A stretch of DNA of 64,000 nt from CAWBOY01 sp963790585 (GCA_963790585.1 CAWBOY010000002.1:1240001-1304000); one strand, 5' to 3'. Numbered from the stretch's first letter, positions 1 through 9,869 are shown. The notes: generated by a model not told the origin, from the sequence alone. Program-made: numbers and translations.

Positions 1-1720
1 AGGACGTCGCCCGTTCCCGCGGAAGAGCCTGGGGTGTGGCCAATGGTGACGGTGTCAGTCAGGTTGTCGCCTTCGACGACCGGTGCCTTGGCAAAACCAG
101 CAGGTGCCGTCGGATTGTAGGTGTAGAAGTTCTGCACCTGGGTGTAGAACGTAATCGTTCCGGTCGTCCCGGAGAAGGTAGGTAGCGGATTTGGATCAGC
201 GCCGCCAGTTCCGCCGTTAGGGATCGACGCGCCAGCAATCGGCCGCCAGTAGCGTTGCCGAGGTCGCTGACCTGCTGAGAAACGTTGAACGTCGTCGTCG
301 TGATTCCTGATGTCGTATCTTGCGGCGTAAAGTTCCAGTTGGAAGGAGTGAAGGCGCCGCTGACCGTTGAACCGTGCTGCGTGTACGTGATTGAGGGCGT
401 GTAACCGGCGGGGTCGTAAATCAGTTGACCGTCAGAAATCAGGTCCTGCGACAGGACCTGTTGGAAGGCGAAGAAATCGGATACCTGGAAATTGAGCGTG
501 TATTTGAGAATATCGCCGGGCTGGGTGTCGCCAGGGTGGGTCAGGTTGGTAACGCCCTTCTGAATGGCGATCGATTTGTCCGTGATCTTGTCTTGCGCTG
601 TCGCGCTGATCGGCTTGTTGGCCGCGGGATCGTTGGTGTTTAACGGCTTGTAGGTGCCGGCGACGGAGGCGTTGTTTACCGATGGCTCGAAGGCACCAGA
701 GCTTAGGGGCAGGACGTCCGCGTTCGTGTTGTCGTATTCGGGAATGTAGAACGTGAAGAGCAACTTCGCATCGACGTTGCCGTCTCCGGTGAGGGAACTG
801 ATGGTTCCATCAATCGTTCCACCGGGAGTACTGGTCGAGGGCAGCGTGTTCGGCGTCCACGTTGCGCCGCTGTTTCCTGCTCCAGAGAACGTTACCGAAT
901 CGAGGCTTACAAACTGCATGTTGTTCGGCAGCAGGTCTTTGAGGTCGTCGGCTGTTACCGTTTGACCATTGGCAACCGTCACGTCCAGTTCGTACTGGTG
1001 CTTGAAGTTCGGCCCTGTGGCCGTCTCCTGCTCGGGGCCGAGGTAGATCTTCTTCAAAATTAGGACCGTTGGGTCGATCGGGGCGGTCGCTTGAGCGCCT
1101 ACGATTGTCGGGTCTGTGGCTGGCATGAAGACTGGTGAATCGCCATAGGCGAACCCGGCATCGGCCGAGATATTCATCGGCTGGGCGACGAAGGCGTGGT
1201 CGCTCATATTGAGCGTCAAATTCAATGTTGCCGGTGGTTGGCCGTTCGTGAAACTTCCGAAGGGCATCTGGAACACGGCAACCTGGTCGCCTGGAGTTCC
1301 GGTGAGAATGAGCGGGTTGCCGCTGCTGTCGACACCGTAAGGAGACTTGGCATGACCGGAAGCGTCGAAGGTGAGGATGATCGGCGTTACGTTCTGACCG
1401 AGGTATGTTGCGCTCTTGAACGTGACGCCCTGGTTATTCGGTTGATCGCCGGTCGAGGGCAAATAAACGTCGACATAAGGAGCATAGCCGGTTGCATTGC
1501 CGGTGTTTGTCAATGCGACGGAAGCATTGAATGTCGATCCAATTAACGCATTCGGCGGCACTGTCAAGGTCGCAACAGGATTCGCGTCCATTAATGTCCG
1601 CGATTCAAGCTCTTCCAACAGGAGTTGACGCTTTTCCATAAGCGTTGACTTCCTTGGTTTGGAAAATTGGCTTTGGGCAAAACGATTCTTGGCTTTGCGT
1701 GCGACTGAGTTTGGAGACAT
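1..1720 (-). CDS. Large secreted surface protein, DUF11-like domains (3' end off window, frameshifted)
   Basis: The preferred ATG is at 1720, preceded by a GAGG ribosome site 8 bases upstream; a longer open frame to 1900 runs into hairpin repeats and is unlikely. The first about 45 residues are basic and contain LLEELESRTLM, resembling the LExR-type motif near the N-terminus of many planctomycete giant surface proteins. The rest is Thr/Asn/Gly-rich, beta-type sequence with a stretch like DUF11/isopeptide-forming adhesin domains (HPGDTQPGDILKYTLNF). Around 240-246 the frame breaks: upstream codons end at GNATGG, and sensible protein (ASIPNGGTGGADPNP, then TITFYTQVQNFYTYN) continues in another frame to position 1 and beyond. 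One missing C in a CC run would restore it. The function is probably cell-surface or adhesive. The family assignment is tentative; the extracellular nature is fairly sure. Confidence 0.75.
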
Positions 1721-1781
1721 GCGAGTACCTCGAAGAAATAGAGTTAGAAACGTCAACAGCGACACATCACAAAAAGCAATG

Positions 1782-1868
1782 GACGGAGCCTGTCCCGGCA
1801 CCAATTCGATTGGTGTTTTTTGCGAATAGACGGAGCCTGTCCGGGCACCAATTTGGGTTGGTGTTTTT
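1782..1868 (+). repeat. Tandem hairpin plus T-tract repeat, two copies
   Basis: Two about 40-base copies (1782-1821 and 1829-1868) share GACGGAGCCTGTCC and a CACCAAT...ATTGGTG stem. Copy 1 is a 7-bp stem with a 3-base loop followed by six T; copy 2 has a 6-bp stem, a changed loop and five T. The stem is kept while the loop differs, so structure seems conserved. Each looks like a rho-independent terminator for plus-strand transcription, lying just upstream of the minus-strand surface gene. Confidence 0.7.
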
Positions 1869-2265
1869 GACAAACTCTTTGGGGCTTCGCAAAAGCCCAC
1901 AAGGCTAAAAGGGAAAAACGGGGTGACGAAGGCTCAGCGAGCGGCGATGGAATCGGCGCACGACGGAACTCGTCGAAGTCGCAACGAAATGCGGAGACGC
2001 GGTAGTTGCGGCAATGCAAACACCGAACGGCTGCGCTTCATTAGCGACAGAGTCTTAATTCATTCGGTCATTCAGGAAATACGCGGACAAAAAGGAAAAT
2101 CCGCGCGATCAGACGGGGTGGGTAAATGAAGCTGCAATCCCCTCACGATGCGACCCGAATGACTACAAAGTAGATAAACATAATCTACTTCAATCATTCG
2201 TTATCGCACTTTCCAGTCCCAGGAGAGAATGCAATAACCGCCTCAGCCGGCAAGAATTATGACTT

Positions 2266-2310
2266 TGGTCGCAACAGGGCTCGAACCTGTGACCCCCCGA
2301 TAACCACAAT
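2266..2310 (-). pseudogene. tRNA-like 3' fragment (T-arm and acceptor strand)
   Basis: On the minus strand ACAGG-TTCGAGC-CCTGT forms a canonical 5-bp T-stem with a TTCRANY-type loop, followed by TGCGACC and a discriminator A. No complementary 5' acceptor strand or D-arm lies in the normal upstream position, so this is not a normal tRNA gene. The flanking CAAGAATT/AATTCTTG pair makes a larger hairpin. It may be a tRNA remnant left by integration. A GGTCGCA complementary to the acceptor strand lies downstream at 2149-2155 (minus). Confidence 0.5.
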
Positions 2311-2850
2311 TCTTGTCTGGCGAGGTATATCCCTACAAAGGCTAATTCTAAGCCTAACGGCTCGGCGTTGTCAAGTTTTGCTAAAATATTCCGTCCATGA
2401 ATCACAGCAATGAGTTGCTATATAAGGGTTTACGTCGACGACAAAATTTTCGTGAGCAGCGATTGCTGGCTCTCGTGGATGGGTGGATCGAGATGCAAAA
2501 CGATGAAATTGTGTGCCAAAATCGCTCAATTCGCGCAAAATAGCGCAGCTGAGTGCCTCCTGAAATTCATGCGTGGCATAATTTCAGAATCAAGCCAAAG
2601 ATGGGTTCTCGGGTCCAAAAACCTGATTTGGGGTTCTAGTAAGTCTAGATGATCCGTGGGTAACGGCGCAGAACTGCGCGGAATTAAGAGGCAGGCCCGG
2701 CGGCGTTTCGATGCATGAGCAGTGCGCTCGTCGAGGCCTGCGGCCTTTCGCCGGAGTCGCGCGTCAGTGCAACATTTGGTGTTTGATGGTCAGCCGGGGG
2801 CACGGGAAGGGACCATCACGCCTAGTCATGCAAAGCGGAGGAAAGTTCTT

Positions 2851-2920
2851 GTTTAGCCGCGGCCCAAAGGGGAGCGCTGGCCCTGTTTGACGAGCGCTCG
2901 CCGGCGGCTCGCGGCTAAAC
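2851..2920. repeat. REP-like inverted repeat
   Basis: GTTTAGCCGCG at 2851-2861 is exactly complementary to CGCGGCTAAAC at 2910-2920, and AGCGCT occurs twice inside. This 70-base palindromic unit resembles the short intergenic palindromes common in planctomycete genomes. No coding frame of quality surrounds it. Confidence 0.65.
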
Positions 2921-3439
2921 GAGGCCCGGTGGGGCAGTCTCTTTGAGCGCAAGCATTTTGGCAAATAATGCAGCACTTGGCTGGCCATCCAATGAGGACT
3001 TTTTGCAGCCAAACTTTGAATTGAAAAAACAAACAGGTATTATGTGGCGCAACTTGGTACAAGTCGATTGTTTCACGTTTCCAAAATATCCTCCATCGAC
3101 AGGGTCACAATCATCAATTGACCAACTGTGCGTGCCTTTGGGGAGAGCAATTTGCAACGTTTTTTGTGGGAGAAATTGAAATACTTTCAGGCCGCAAGAA
3201 ACACTGCGTTTGCGTTGCAGAACAGGTCGAATGAATGATTTCCGCGTGAATGATTTAAGTCATTGTCCACTTAGAAGTTACAGCGCGGCGAGGAAAACGT
3301 GAATTCGTTCGGAGGGGTTGTGGGGGGGCCGAATGAAACGAAATTTTGTCGTTTTCTCATAATTGCTGGCCCCTGGTTGCGCGATGATGGCTCAGCTTTG
3401 GAGTGCCAAGGCATCGCATCGAACTTTCCGGACTGCATC
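2921..3439. other. Gene-free stretch
   Basis: Only short open frames without recognisable composition are present on either strand. I see no RNA gene and no mobile-element gene here. Local base composition is more AT-rich (about 3000-3300) than in the neighbouring genes. Confidence 0.5.
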
Positions 3440-4099
3440 TTATTGATTGGCCACTATATAGTGCCGCACGATTGGCCGCGCTTCGGATCCGCGGGCGAAC
3501 TCGGCGAAGCCGGCTTTTAGAAACGCCGGCAGCAAGCCGGTCCAGGCGAATGGTGCGGGTAGATCCTTATCCGGCTTTGGGATCACGGGATAGCCTTCGA
3601 TGACCGTTCCGCCTTGATCCCGGACAAAATCGATCGCGCCGCGAAGCATTTGCACGCTCACTCCTTGCTTGCGATACCCCTTCTTCACGAACAGGCAGGA
3701 AACCGACCAGACTGGCGTGTCGTCCACCTTCTTGAGGACGCGCGACCGCTCCAGGGCCGGGAACGTCTCGCGCGGCGCGACGGAAACCCAGCCGACCGCG
3801 ATTCCATCAATGTAGCCCAAGAGCCCTGGAACGATGCCGGCATCGACGATCGCCTTGATGGCTGCGCGGTTGCCGGCGCCCTTTTGGGCATTGAAGTCCT
3901 TGCGCGCGAGTCGCCACGACATGCACCAACAGCCGCCGCAGGCACCGTTAGCGCCGAATAACTCTTCAAAGTCGTTCCATCGTGCGCTCGTCAAAGGATG
4001 GCAGATCAGGTCTGGCTTCTCTGATTTGGCGGATGGTTTCGATTTCATGGCTGATTCTCGGTCGAGTGGACTCACGTCAAGCTTGGCCTTTTTTGACAT
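3440..4099 (-). CDS. GNAT family N-acetyltransferase
   Basis: This 219-residue cytoplasmic protein has a Lys/Ser-rich tail of about 30 residues, then a GNAT fold. VWSVSCLFVKKGYRKQGVSVQML (read as two parts: the beta-4 strand, then the acetyl-CoA pyrophosphate loop of the R/Q-x-x-G-x-G/A type) lies around residues 130-152. A Cys-rich segment near residue 55 (GACGGCWCM) resembles the N-terminus of a GNAT subgroup of unknown substrate. ATG at 4099 is taken as the start; ATG at 4048 is an alternative that drops the charged tail, and neither has a clear ribosome site. It is transcribed divergently from the glycosyltransferase at 4165. The fold is sure; the substrate is unknown. Confidence 0.85.
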   Translation of the reverse strand: MSKKAKLDVSPLDRESAMKSKPSAKSEKPDLICHPLTSARWNDFEELFGANGACGGCWCMSWRLARKDFNAQKGAGNRAAIKAIVDAGIVPGLLGYIDGIAVGWVSVAPRETFPALERSRVLKKVDDTPVWSVSCLFVKKGYRKQGVSVQMLRGAIDFVRDQGGTVIEGYPVIPKPDKDLPAPFAWTGLLPAFLKAGFAEFARGSEARPIVRHYIVANQ

Positions 4100-4164
4100 A
4101 TCGAGGAACAGACTCTTACAATGTAGATTGAATGAGGATACCCCCTGCGCAGGAGCCGCTCCTT

Positions 4165-4929
4165 ATGCGATTTCTAACGGCGATCCCTGTTTATAATGAA
4201 GAACGGCAGATCGAGGCCGTCCTCGAGCAAGTGAGGCGATTCTGCCCACGCATACTACTCATCAACGACGGTTCGACAGACCATACCGCGGAAATCCTCG
4301 AACGTCATAAAGATATTGAGGTCATCTCTCATCCGAAGAATATGGGCTACGGCGCCGCTTTGATCTCCGCGTTCAAATATGCGCTTCGCCAAGAGATAGA
4401 CGTTCTCGTCACGACCGATGCCGACGGCCAACATGAGCCTGCGCACATCTCGATGCTGTTGGAAGCGATTCACGACGCCGACATCGTTTCCGGCAGCCGT
4501 TATCTCCGCGATTTTCGCCAGGATACCGAAGCGCCGCACGACCGTCGCCGTATCAATCAGATCATTACCAACGAGCTAAATCAGCAATACGGCCTGAATC
4601 TGACCGACTCCTTCTGTGGTTTCAAGGCCTATCGGAAAGAAGCGCTGGCTAAGCTGCATATCACGGAGACTGGTTGGGGAATGCCCCTGCAACTATGGGT
4701 ACAAGCCGCCTGCGCCAAACTGCGGATCAAGGAAGTCGCCGTCCCGCGCGTCTATCTTGACGCCTCACGGACGTTCGGCGGCATCCTTAATGATGAAAAC
4801 GAGCGCCTGACACATTATCGCAAGGTCATCGCCAGCGCGGAAGCGGAGTGCGCGGCACGTAAGCAGGAGGCCTTGCCGCCGTCTTCATGTTGGGCAGATA
4901 GCCTGTTTTGCAAGCGGAGCTGTTCGTGA
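4165..4929 (+). CDS. Family 2 glycosyltransferase, polyprenyl-phosphate type
   Basis: This 254-residue GT-A enzyme carries PVYNEE at its N-terminus, LLINDGSTDHT (nucleotide binding), TTDADGQHEP (metal-binding DXD-like) and SGSRYL, as in dolichol/undecaprenyl-phosphate sugar transferases. No C-terminal membrane segments are present, so it is likely a soluble or peripheral enzyme charging a lipid carrier. I chose ATG 4165 because AGGAG lies 9 bases upstream; an in-frame ATG at 4132 lacks such a site. Its stop overlaps the next start (GTGA, 4926-4929), so the two are translationally coupled. An ArnT-like transferase that would use such a lipid-linked sugar occurs at 20301, but no link is shown. 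Confidence 0.88.
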   Translation: MRFLTAIPVYNEERQIEAVLEQVRRFCPRILLINDGSTDHTAEILERHKDIEVISHPKNMGYGAALISAFKYALRQEIDVLVTTDADGQHEPAHISMLLEAIHDADIVSGSRYLRDFRQDTEAPHDRRRINQIITNELNQQYGLNLTDSFCGFKAYRKEALAKLHITETGWGMPLQLWVQAACAKLRIKEVAVPRVYLDASRTFGGILNDENERLTHYRKVIASAEAECAARKQEALPPSSCWADSLFCKRSCS

Positions 4930-6506
4930 GCGAGCGGATCGTGCCGCGGGCGCCGAAGGAAGATGGCGCGAGCGTCGCAGTGCCGCCATTGTCGGAGGTT
5001 GGCCGTTTGTTAGCGATCAATAAAGATCGCTTTAGCAGCGCGTCAGCGCTCTTTCTTGGTAGTACATGGCAAGATTTGCGTACCTCGGCGCAGCGCGAGG
5101 CGATCGAGGCGGCCGACGCTTATCACCGATGGCTCGACGAGCCAATTCCGGAACGGCGGCTCGGCCCGCTAATCATGGCTGGGCATCAGCCGGAGTTATT
5201 TCATCCCGGTGTGTGGGTTAAGAATTTCGCGCTCGCAAATCTCGGCAAGGCTCATCAGGCTACGACGCTCAATTTGATTGTCGACAATGATACTCTGAAA
5301 AGCACCTCCATCCGCGTGCCAGTGCCACCGGCTCAGTCCAATGGTCGGCCGAAAATACAAAATGTCCCGTTCGATCGCTGGTCCGGCGAAGCGACGTATG
5401 AGGAGCGCCGGTTCGAGGACAAGAGCCTATTTCAGTCCTTTCCGGAGCAGGTCCTGTCGATCATGGAAGGCTGGAATTTCGAACCGTTGCTGACGCGAGT
5501 CTGGAGCGAAGTCGAACGCAGTGCGTCGCGAAATTCGATCATAGGCGAATGCTTCGCCGCGGCTCGGCGCAGTCTGGAACGCAGCTGGGGCTGTCATAAT
5601 CTGGAATTGCCAATCAGTCATCTCTGCAAGACGGAATCGTTCGCCTGGTTTGTGTGCCACATTCTGGCTGACTTGCCGCGGTTTCACTCCATCTACAACG
5701 AATGCGTGCGCGAACATCGACGCCAGCACCGCATTCGCAGCCGAAATCACCCTGTGCCAGACCTGACGCAGGAGGACGGCTGGCTGGAACTGCCTTTTTG
5801 GGGATGGCGCACCCGTGCGACGAGCCGAGGACGGCTTTTCGCTAAGGTAATTCCAGATCGCGTCGAACTGCGGTCGGGATCGGAGACATGGCCAAGCATA
5901 AGCGCGCTGTGTGAGTGTCCGCGCAATGCAATCCAATCCTGGCGAGATTTGGAAGAGCAGGGCTTCAAGGTCAGAACGCGCGCCCTGACCACGACGCTCT
6001 ATTCCCGGCTCTTTTTGGGCGACCTCTTCGTTCACGGCATCGGCGGCGGCAAATACGATGAGTTGACCGACGCTATCGCCAAGCGCTTTTATGGTGTCGT
6101 GCCACCGGAATATCTGATCCTGAGTGCGACGCTATACCCGCCGTTGCCGACGAGCGGTGCCAACGAACAAGGACGACAGAAGTTACAGCATCTGGTCCGT
6201 GATCTTCATTTCAATCCGCAACGGCACCTGACCGTCGAAACTGGCAAGCACCTCGTCGCTGAAAAGCAGGCATGGATTGAGCAACGGCCGCAAGCGAAAC
6301 AGGCGCGGCGCGAACGTAATCGTGGGATTCGTCTTGTTAACGAGAAACTGCGGAAATTGGTGCGCGAGCAGGAGACGGAGTTGCGGCGCGAGCTGGAGCT
6401 ATACCAGCTGCAACTCGCGGACGATGAGGTTTTGCGCAGGCGGGATTATTCGTTTGTTCTCTACCCTGAACAGGCGTTGCGAACGTTTTGTGAGGGGTTT
6501 CTGTAA
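4926..6506 (+). CDS. Conserved protein of unknown function, distantly BshC-like
   Basis: This protein of about 526 residues is not firmly recognised. GTG 4926 is preferred: GGAG lies 8 bases upstream and the start overlaps the glycosyltransferase stop by four bases. Around residue 83 it reads MAGHQPELFHPGVWVKNF, and further on LIVDNDT; their order and spacing resemble the GQQ...GP and substrate motifs at the start of BshC (putative cysteine ligase of bacillithiol synthesis). Near residue 360 FVHGIGGGKYDEL occupies the place of BshC's GGPGE-type loop. The C-terminal about 90 residues are Arg/Glu-rich and likely coiled coil (ARRERNRG to LADDEVLRR). BshC relationship is inference from motif layout only. 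Coupling to a GT2 suggests a role in glycoconjugate or thiol-glycoside synthesis. Confidence 0.7.
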   Translation: MSERIVPRAPKEDGASVAVPPLSEVGRLLAINKDRFSSASALFLGSTWQDLRTSAQREAIEAADAYHRWLDEPIPERRLGPLIMAGHQPELFHPGVWVKNFALANLGKAHQATTLNLIVDNDTLKSTSIRVPVPPAQSNGRPKIQNVPFDRWSGEATYEERRFEDKSLFQSFPEQVLSIMEGWNFEPLLTRVWSEVERSASRNSIIGECFAAARRSLERSWGCHNLELPISHLCKTESFAWFVCHILADLPRFHSIYNECVREHRRQHRIRSRNHPVPDLTQEDGWLELPFWGWRTRATSRGRLFAKVIPDRVELRSGSETWPSISALCECPRNAIQSWRDLEEQGFKVRTRALTTTLYSRLFLGDLFVHGIGGGKYDELTDAIAKRFYGVVPPEYLILSATLYPPLPTSGANEQGRQKLQHLVRDLHFNPQRHLTVETGKHLVAEKQAWIEQRPQAKQARRERNRGIRLVNEKLRKLVREQETELRRELELYQLQLADDEVLRRRDYSFVLYPEQALRTFCEGFL

Positions 6507-6545
6507 AGGCGGATAGCGACGATCCCACGCGGCGAATTAGGATTT

Positions 6546-6632
6546 GCGCCAAAATAAGTTACCGAATTTGGTTTCGCCCTGGCCAAGAACTACGGCATTT
6601 CGGCGGCGATGGCCGGCAACTTGTTTTGGCGC
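6546..6632. terminator. Inverted repeat between convergent genes
   Basis: GCGCCAAAATAAGTT (6546-6560) pairs at 14 of 15 positions with AACTTGTTTTGGCGC (6618-6632). It lies between the ends of the gene finishing at 6506 and truB, so it may terminate both or be a short palindromic repeat. No T-tract follows. Confidence 0.45.
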
Positions 6633-6638
6633 GAGTCC

Positions 6639-7557
6639 TTAGCGATGCAATACCGTCTCGCCGTGGAGTTGGTTTGTCTGTCGGTCCAACCGCGCGATTA
6701 ATTGCACCGCGCCTTCCTCATTGAAAATCGCAAACTCGGATTCATTCGTGATTTCCTCCGAAATAGGCGGCATTTCCAGATACTGACCATGTTTCAGGCT
6801 TGTCAATTCCGGCGCCTTTAGGGTCAAGCGCGGCAGGTCGCTGAGCGCCAAGTGGAGCGGTAATAAATCGTGCGCTTCGATTCGTTTTGCAGGCCTGAGG
6901 GCTCGCCCGTGTTCCGCCAGGAACGGCCCAACTTGGGTCCGCCTGAGCTGGCTTACGTAGGCCCCGCAGCCGAGGCGCTCGCCCAGGTCACGGGCGATCG
7001 ATCGAATGTAGGTGCCTTTGCCGCAGTGGACTTCCAATTCTAGCTCAGGGTAGTCGAAGCGAAGAATGTCGATCCCATAAACCTGTACTGTCCGCGGTGC
7101 AAGGGCCACATTTTGGCCCTTGCGGGCAAGGTCGTAGGCACGCCGTCCTTCGATTCGCGCGGCGGAGTAAGCGGGTGGAGTTTGTTCGATCGAGCCCACG
7201 AAATCGCTCAAGTGGCTGCGCAACTTTTCCAGGTCGGGCGGCGCCACCGTGCTACTCGGCGTGATTTGGCCATCGGCGTCGTCAGTGTCGCTGCGCACCG
7301 AGAATGAAAGTCGCGCGATAGGTCTTCCTCATGCGTTGAACATAATCGGCCAGGCGCGTCGCTTTGCCGAAGCACAGAACGAGCACGCCTGTCGCCAACG
7401 GATCGAGGGTGCCGGTGTGACCGATGCGCGTTCCAGGCGGGCACCAGCCGATAACTTGGTCTACCGCATTGCGCGACGTGATGCCACCCGGCTTGTCGAT
7501 TACGAGTAATCCGTCGATGCCTGGGGATACTTCGATTGCTTCCGCTCGCCGCGCCAT
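6639..7557 (-). CDS. truB: tRNA pseudouridine(55) synthase TruB (frameshifted)
   Basis: TruB isomerises U55 in the T-loop of tRNAs. The N-terminal part (from ATG 7557) has IDGLLVIDKPGGITSRNAV and HTGTLDPLATGVL, which contains the catalytic Asp of the GTLDP motif. It then runs through KTYRATFILGAQ to a stop. The continuation SDTDDADG, then IEQTPPAYSA and RIEGRRAYDLAR, and GKGTYIRSIARDLG lies in another frame. The break is at 7290-7298 in GGTGCGCAGCGAC; two missing bases in a GCGC run would give LGARSDTDD, the usual family sequence. The joined length of about 305 residues is normal. TruB is rarely dispensable, so I favour a sequencing error over a real pseudogene. The C-terminal about 70 residues form the usual PUA-like tail. 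Confidence 0.92.
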
Positions 7558-7646
7558 CGAATCGATCTCAGGTTGAAGTATGTGGTCCGTGTCGAATCAA
7601 GTATAACGAAAAGGGCGCTTCGATCGGTTTGCCCCTGGATTTTGTT

Positions 7647-8555
7647 ATGCCAAAGGCCGATATTTGCGTCATTTATAATCCTCAAGCTGGCCGCGGGCGA
7701 GCAACCGCTCGGATGCGGCGCATGCGCCAGATTCTCGGCGCCCGCGCTGAGTTTCGCGCTTCCAAGCAAGCGGGCCATGCCGACGAGCTGGCCTTCGCCG
7801 CGGTTCAAGAAGGGTTTCCCATCGTCGCGGCGGCGGGTGGCGATGGTACGGTTCACGAGGTCGGAAATGGCATTCTGCGGTCGGCGAACCGAGAGGTCAC
7901 GATGGCCGTCTTGCCGATTGGCTCGGCCAACGACTACGCCTACTCGCTCGGCATAGGCGCTGACTGGTGGGAGTGCCCGGACTCGGCGATCGCGCCCCGT
8001 TTGGTCGACGTTGGCGTTGTTCGATCAGGCACGCGCGAACGATTTTTTCTGAATGGCCTCGGTCTCGGCTTCAACGGCTCAGTAACGCTGGAGTCGCGGA
8101 AAATCCGGCGCTTGCAAGGAATCTTTCTGTATGGTCTGGCACTGTTTCGCGCGCTGATTTTTCATTTCCGCGCTATACCGATGGCCGTCGATATCGACGG
8201 CGACCTTAGGCACCAAGCAACCTTGGGTTTGAGTCTGGCTCTCGGTCAACGTGAGGGGAATTTCGTCGTCGCGCCAAAAGCGTCGCTCGAAGATGGCTTA
8301 TTCGACTATCTCCATATCGGCGCTCTTAAGAGGCGACATCTTCCGGGCCTTGTTCCGGCTTTATTTTTTGGAAATCTTCCAGACGACCATCCCAGTCTCC
8401 GCCAGGGCCGCTGCCGACACGTCGCCGTCGAAGCCGCTGAACCGTTGACTGTGCATACCGACGGCGAATTTTTCTGTGTGCCAAGCGATGGGATCGATAC
8501 CATCGACGCCGAATGTCTTCCGGCTCGATTGCGTATATTCAAGCGAAAAAATTAA
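7647..8555 (+). CDS. Diacylglycerol/lipid kinase family protein (YegS-like)
   Basis: This 302-residue protein has the two-domain lipid kinase layout: CVIYNPQAGRG (residues about 6-16), AAGGDGTVHEVGNGI (nucleotide-binding GGDGT) and LPIGSANDYAYSLG, where most relatives have GTANDFA. The C-terminal half contains VAPKASLEDGLFDYLHI and TVHTDGEF, typical of the DAGK catalytic lobe. It probably phosphorylates a diacylglycerol or other membrane lipid with ATP at the cytoplasmic face. ATG 7647 begins right at the conserved beta strand; no clear ribosome site is visible. It diverges from truB, with about 90 bases between the starts. Confidence 0.9.
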   Translation: MPKADICVIYNPQAGRGRATARMRRMRQILGARAEFRASKQAGHADELAFAAVQEGFPIVAAAGGDGTVHEVGNGILRSANREVTMAVLPIGSANDYAYSLGIGADWWECPDSAIAPRLVDVGVVRSGTRERFFLNGLGLGFNGSVTLESRKIRRLQGIFLYGLALFRALIFHFRAIPMAVDIDGDLRHQATLGLSLALGQREGNFVVAPKASLEDGLFDYLHIGALKRRHLPGLVPALFFGNLPDDHPSLRQGRCRHVAVEAAEPLTVHTDGEFFCVPSDGIDTIDAECLPARLRIFKRKN

Positions 8556-8658
8556 TAGACGGGGCAGTCCGATGGGATTCGCTTTATGATTGCATCCGAG
8601 CGGCGCGCGGATAATATGAGAATCGTTCCAGAACCACCGGCGCGAAGAGGATAGCTCC

Positions 8659-9869
8659 ATGCTGAATATCGCGGGAAATGAAGATCCGGGTCATGGCACG
8701 GACCTCAGTCGCCGTGATTTCTTGCGTGTCGGCGCCCTTGGCGCAGGTGCCGCCGGCTTGGAGCTCGCGGACTTCACGCCACTGCGAGCAGATCAGAGCA
8801 ACGGCACCAATTGCATCCTAATCAACCTCGTCGGTGGGCCGAGCCAGCTCGATACCTGGGACCTCAAGCCCGATACGCCAGACTCGGTTCGCGGACCATT
8901 TAAGCCGATCAAGACGAATGTCTCCGGCATCGAGATTTGCGAGCATTTCCCGCGCATGGCAACGATGGCCGACAAGTACGCCATCGTCCGGTCGATGCAT
9001 CATGGCGCCGCCCCGATTCACGAGTCGGGCCATCAGTTGATGCAGACAGGCCGGCTGTTCCGCAACGGCGAAGAGCATCCGCATTATGGAGCCGTCTTGT
9101 CGGCCGGCGCGGGCGGCGAGAGCTGCCGCAGTTCGTCGTCCTGCCGACACCGCTCGGCCACACGGGCGTCCGCGTGAGCCATGGCCAAGGCGCTGGCCAT
9201 CTGGGAGCTGAGCATGAGCCGTTCCTTCTCCACGCCGATCCCAACAGTTGGACCAGCCCGCGCGACCTGACTGGCGACGCATTTCGAGCGTTCTCCGGCC
9301 GAAACAAACAGGCGTTTGACATCACAACGGAGAAAGAGCAACTGCGCGATCGCTATGGTCGAAACACTTTTGGTCAGTCGTGTCTATTGGTGCGCCGGCT
9401 CGTCGAGCGCGGCGTTGGCTTTGTAACTGTGAATATGTTCGACACCGTCTTCAACGAACTCAGCTGGGACTGCCATGCCGACGGCGGCTCACTCGGTGTC
9501 ACGCTAGATGATTACCGCGATCGTATTTGCCCAATGTTCGATATTGCCTACAGCGCATTATTGGAAGATTTGCACCAACGCGGCCTACTCGGCAATACCC
9601 TCGTCCTGGCCACGGGCGAATTCGGACGCACGCCTCACTTAAATCCTCGCGGCGGTCGCGATCATTGGCCGGGCGTTTGGTCGATCTTATTCGCCGGCGG
9701 TGGGGTGCGTGGTGGTCAAGTTATCGGTTCGTCCGACACCAGCGGTGCGGAGCCGGCCGATCGTCCGGTGACGCCCGAAGAAGTGGCGGCGACAGTATTT
9801 ACCGCCCTCGACATAAATTCGCCGATGTCGCGGCACACCACCCCGCCGATTTCGGAACTGTTTCGTTAA
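8659..9869 (+). CDS. DUF1501 protein, Tat-exported (frameshifted)
   Basis: DUF1501 proteins are sulfatase/phosphatase-fold proteins abundant in Planctomycetes. ATG 8659 has GAGG 8 bases upstream. Residues 16-35 form a twin-arginine signal (LSRRDFLRVGALGAGA), so export across the cytoplasmic membrane is likely. LVGGPSQLDTWDLKP is the family's N-terminal motif. After GAVLSAGAGGE (9113-9123) the frame shifts and continues as LPQFVVLP, VSHGQGAGHLG, and later LVLATGEFGRTPHLN and GGRDHWPGVW, the metal-site region. One missing base in the GGCGAGAG run would restore about 403 residues. The usual DUF1549/DUF1553 cytochrome partner is not next to it. The substrate is unknown. Confidence 0.9.

Noticed and set aside
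1753..2019. Open frame through the hairpin repeats (GQAPS-type phrases)
   Set aside because: Produced by the tandem CGGAGCCTGTCC repeats, not by a gene.
2149..2310. Permuted tmRNA
   Set aside because: T-arm and acceptor fit a tRNA; no G3-U70 pair, no tag reading frame ending in Ala-Ala and no pseudoknots were seen.
6639..7557. truB as a true pseudogene
   Set aside because: Both parts are fully conserved and one small indel restores the family sequence; many similar breaks in the window favour sequence error.
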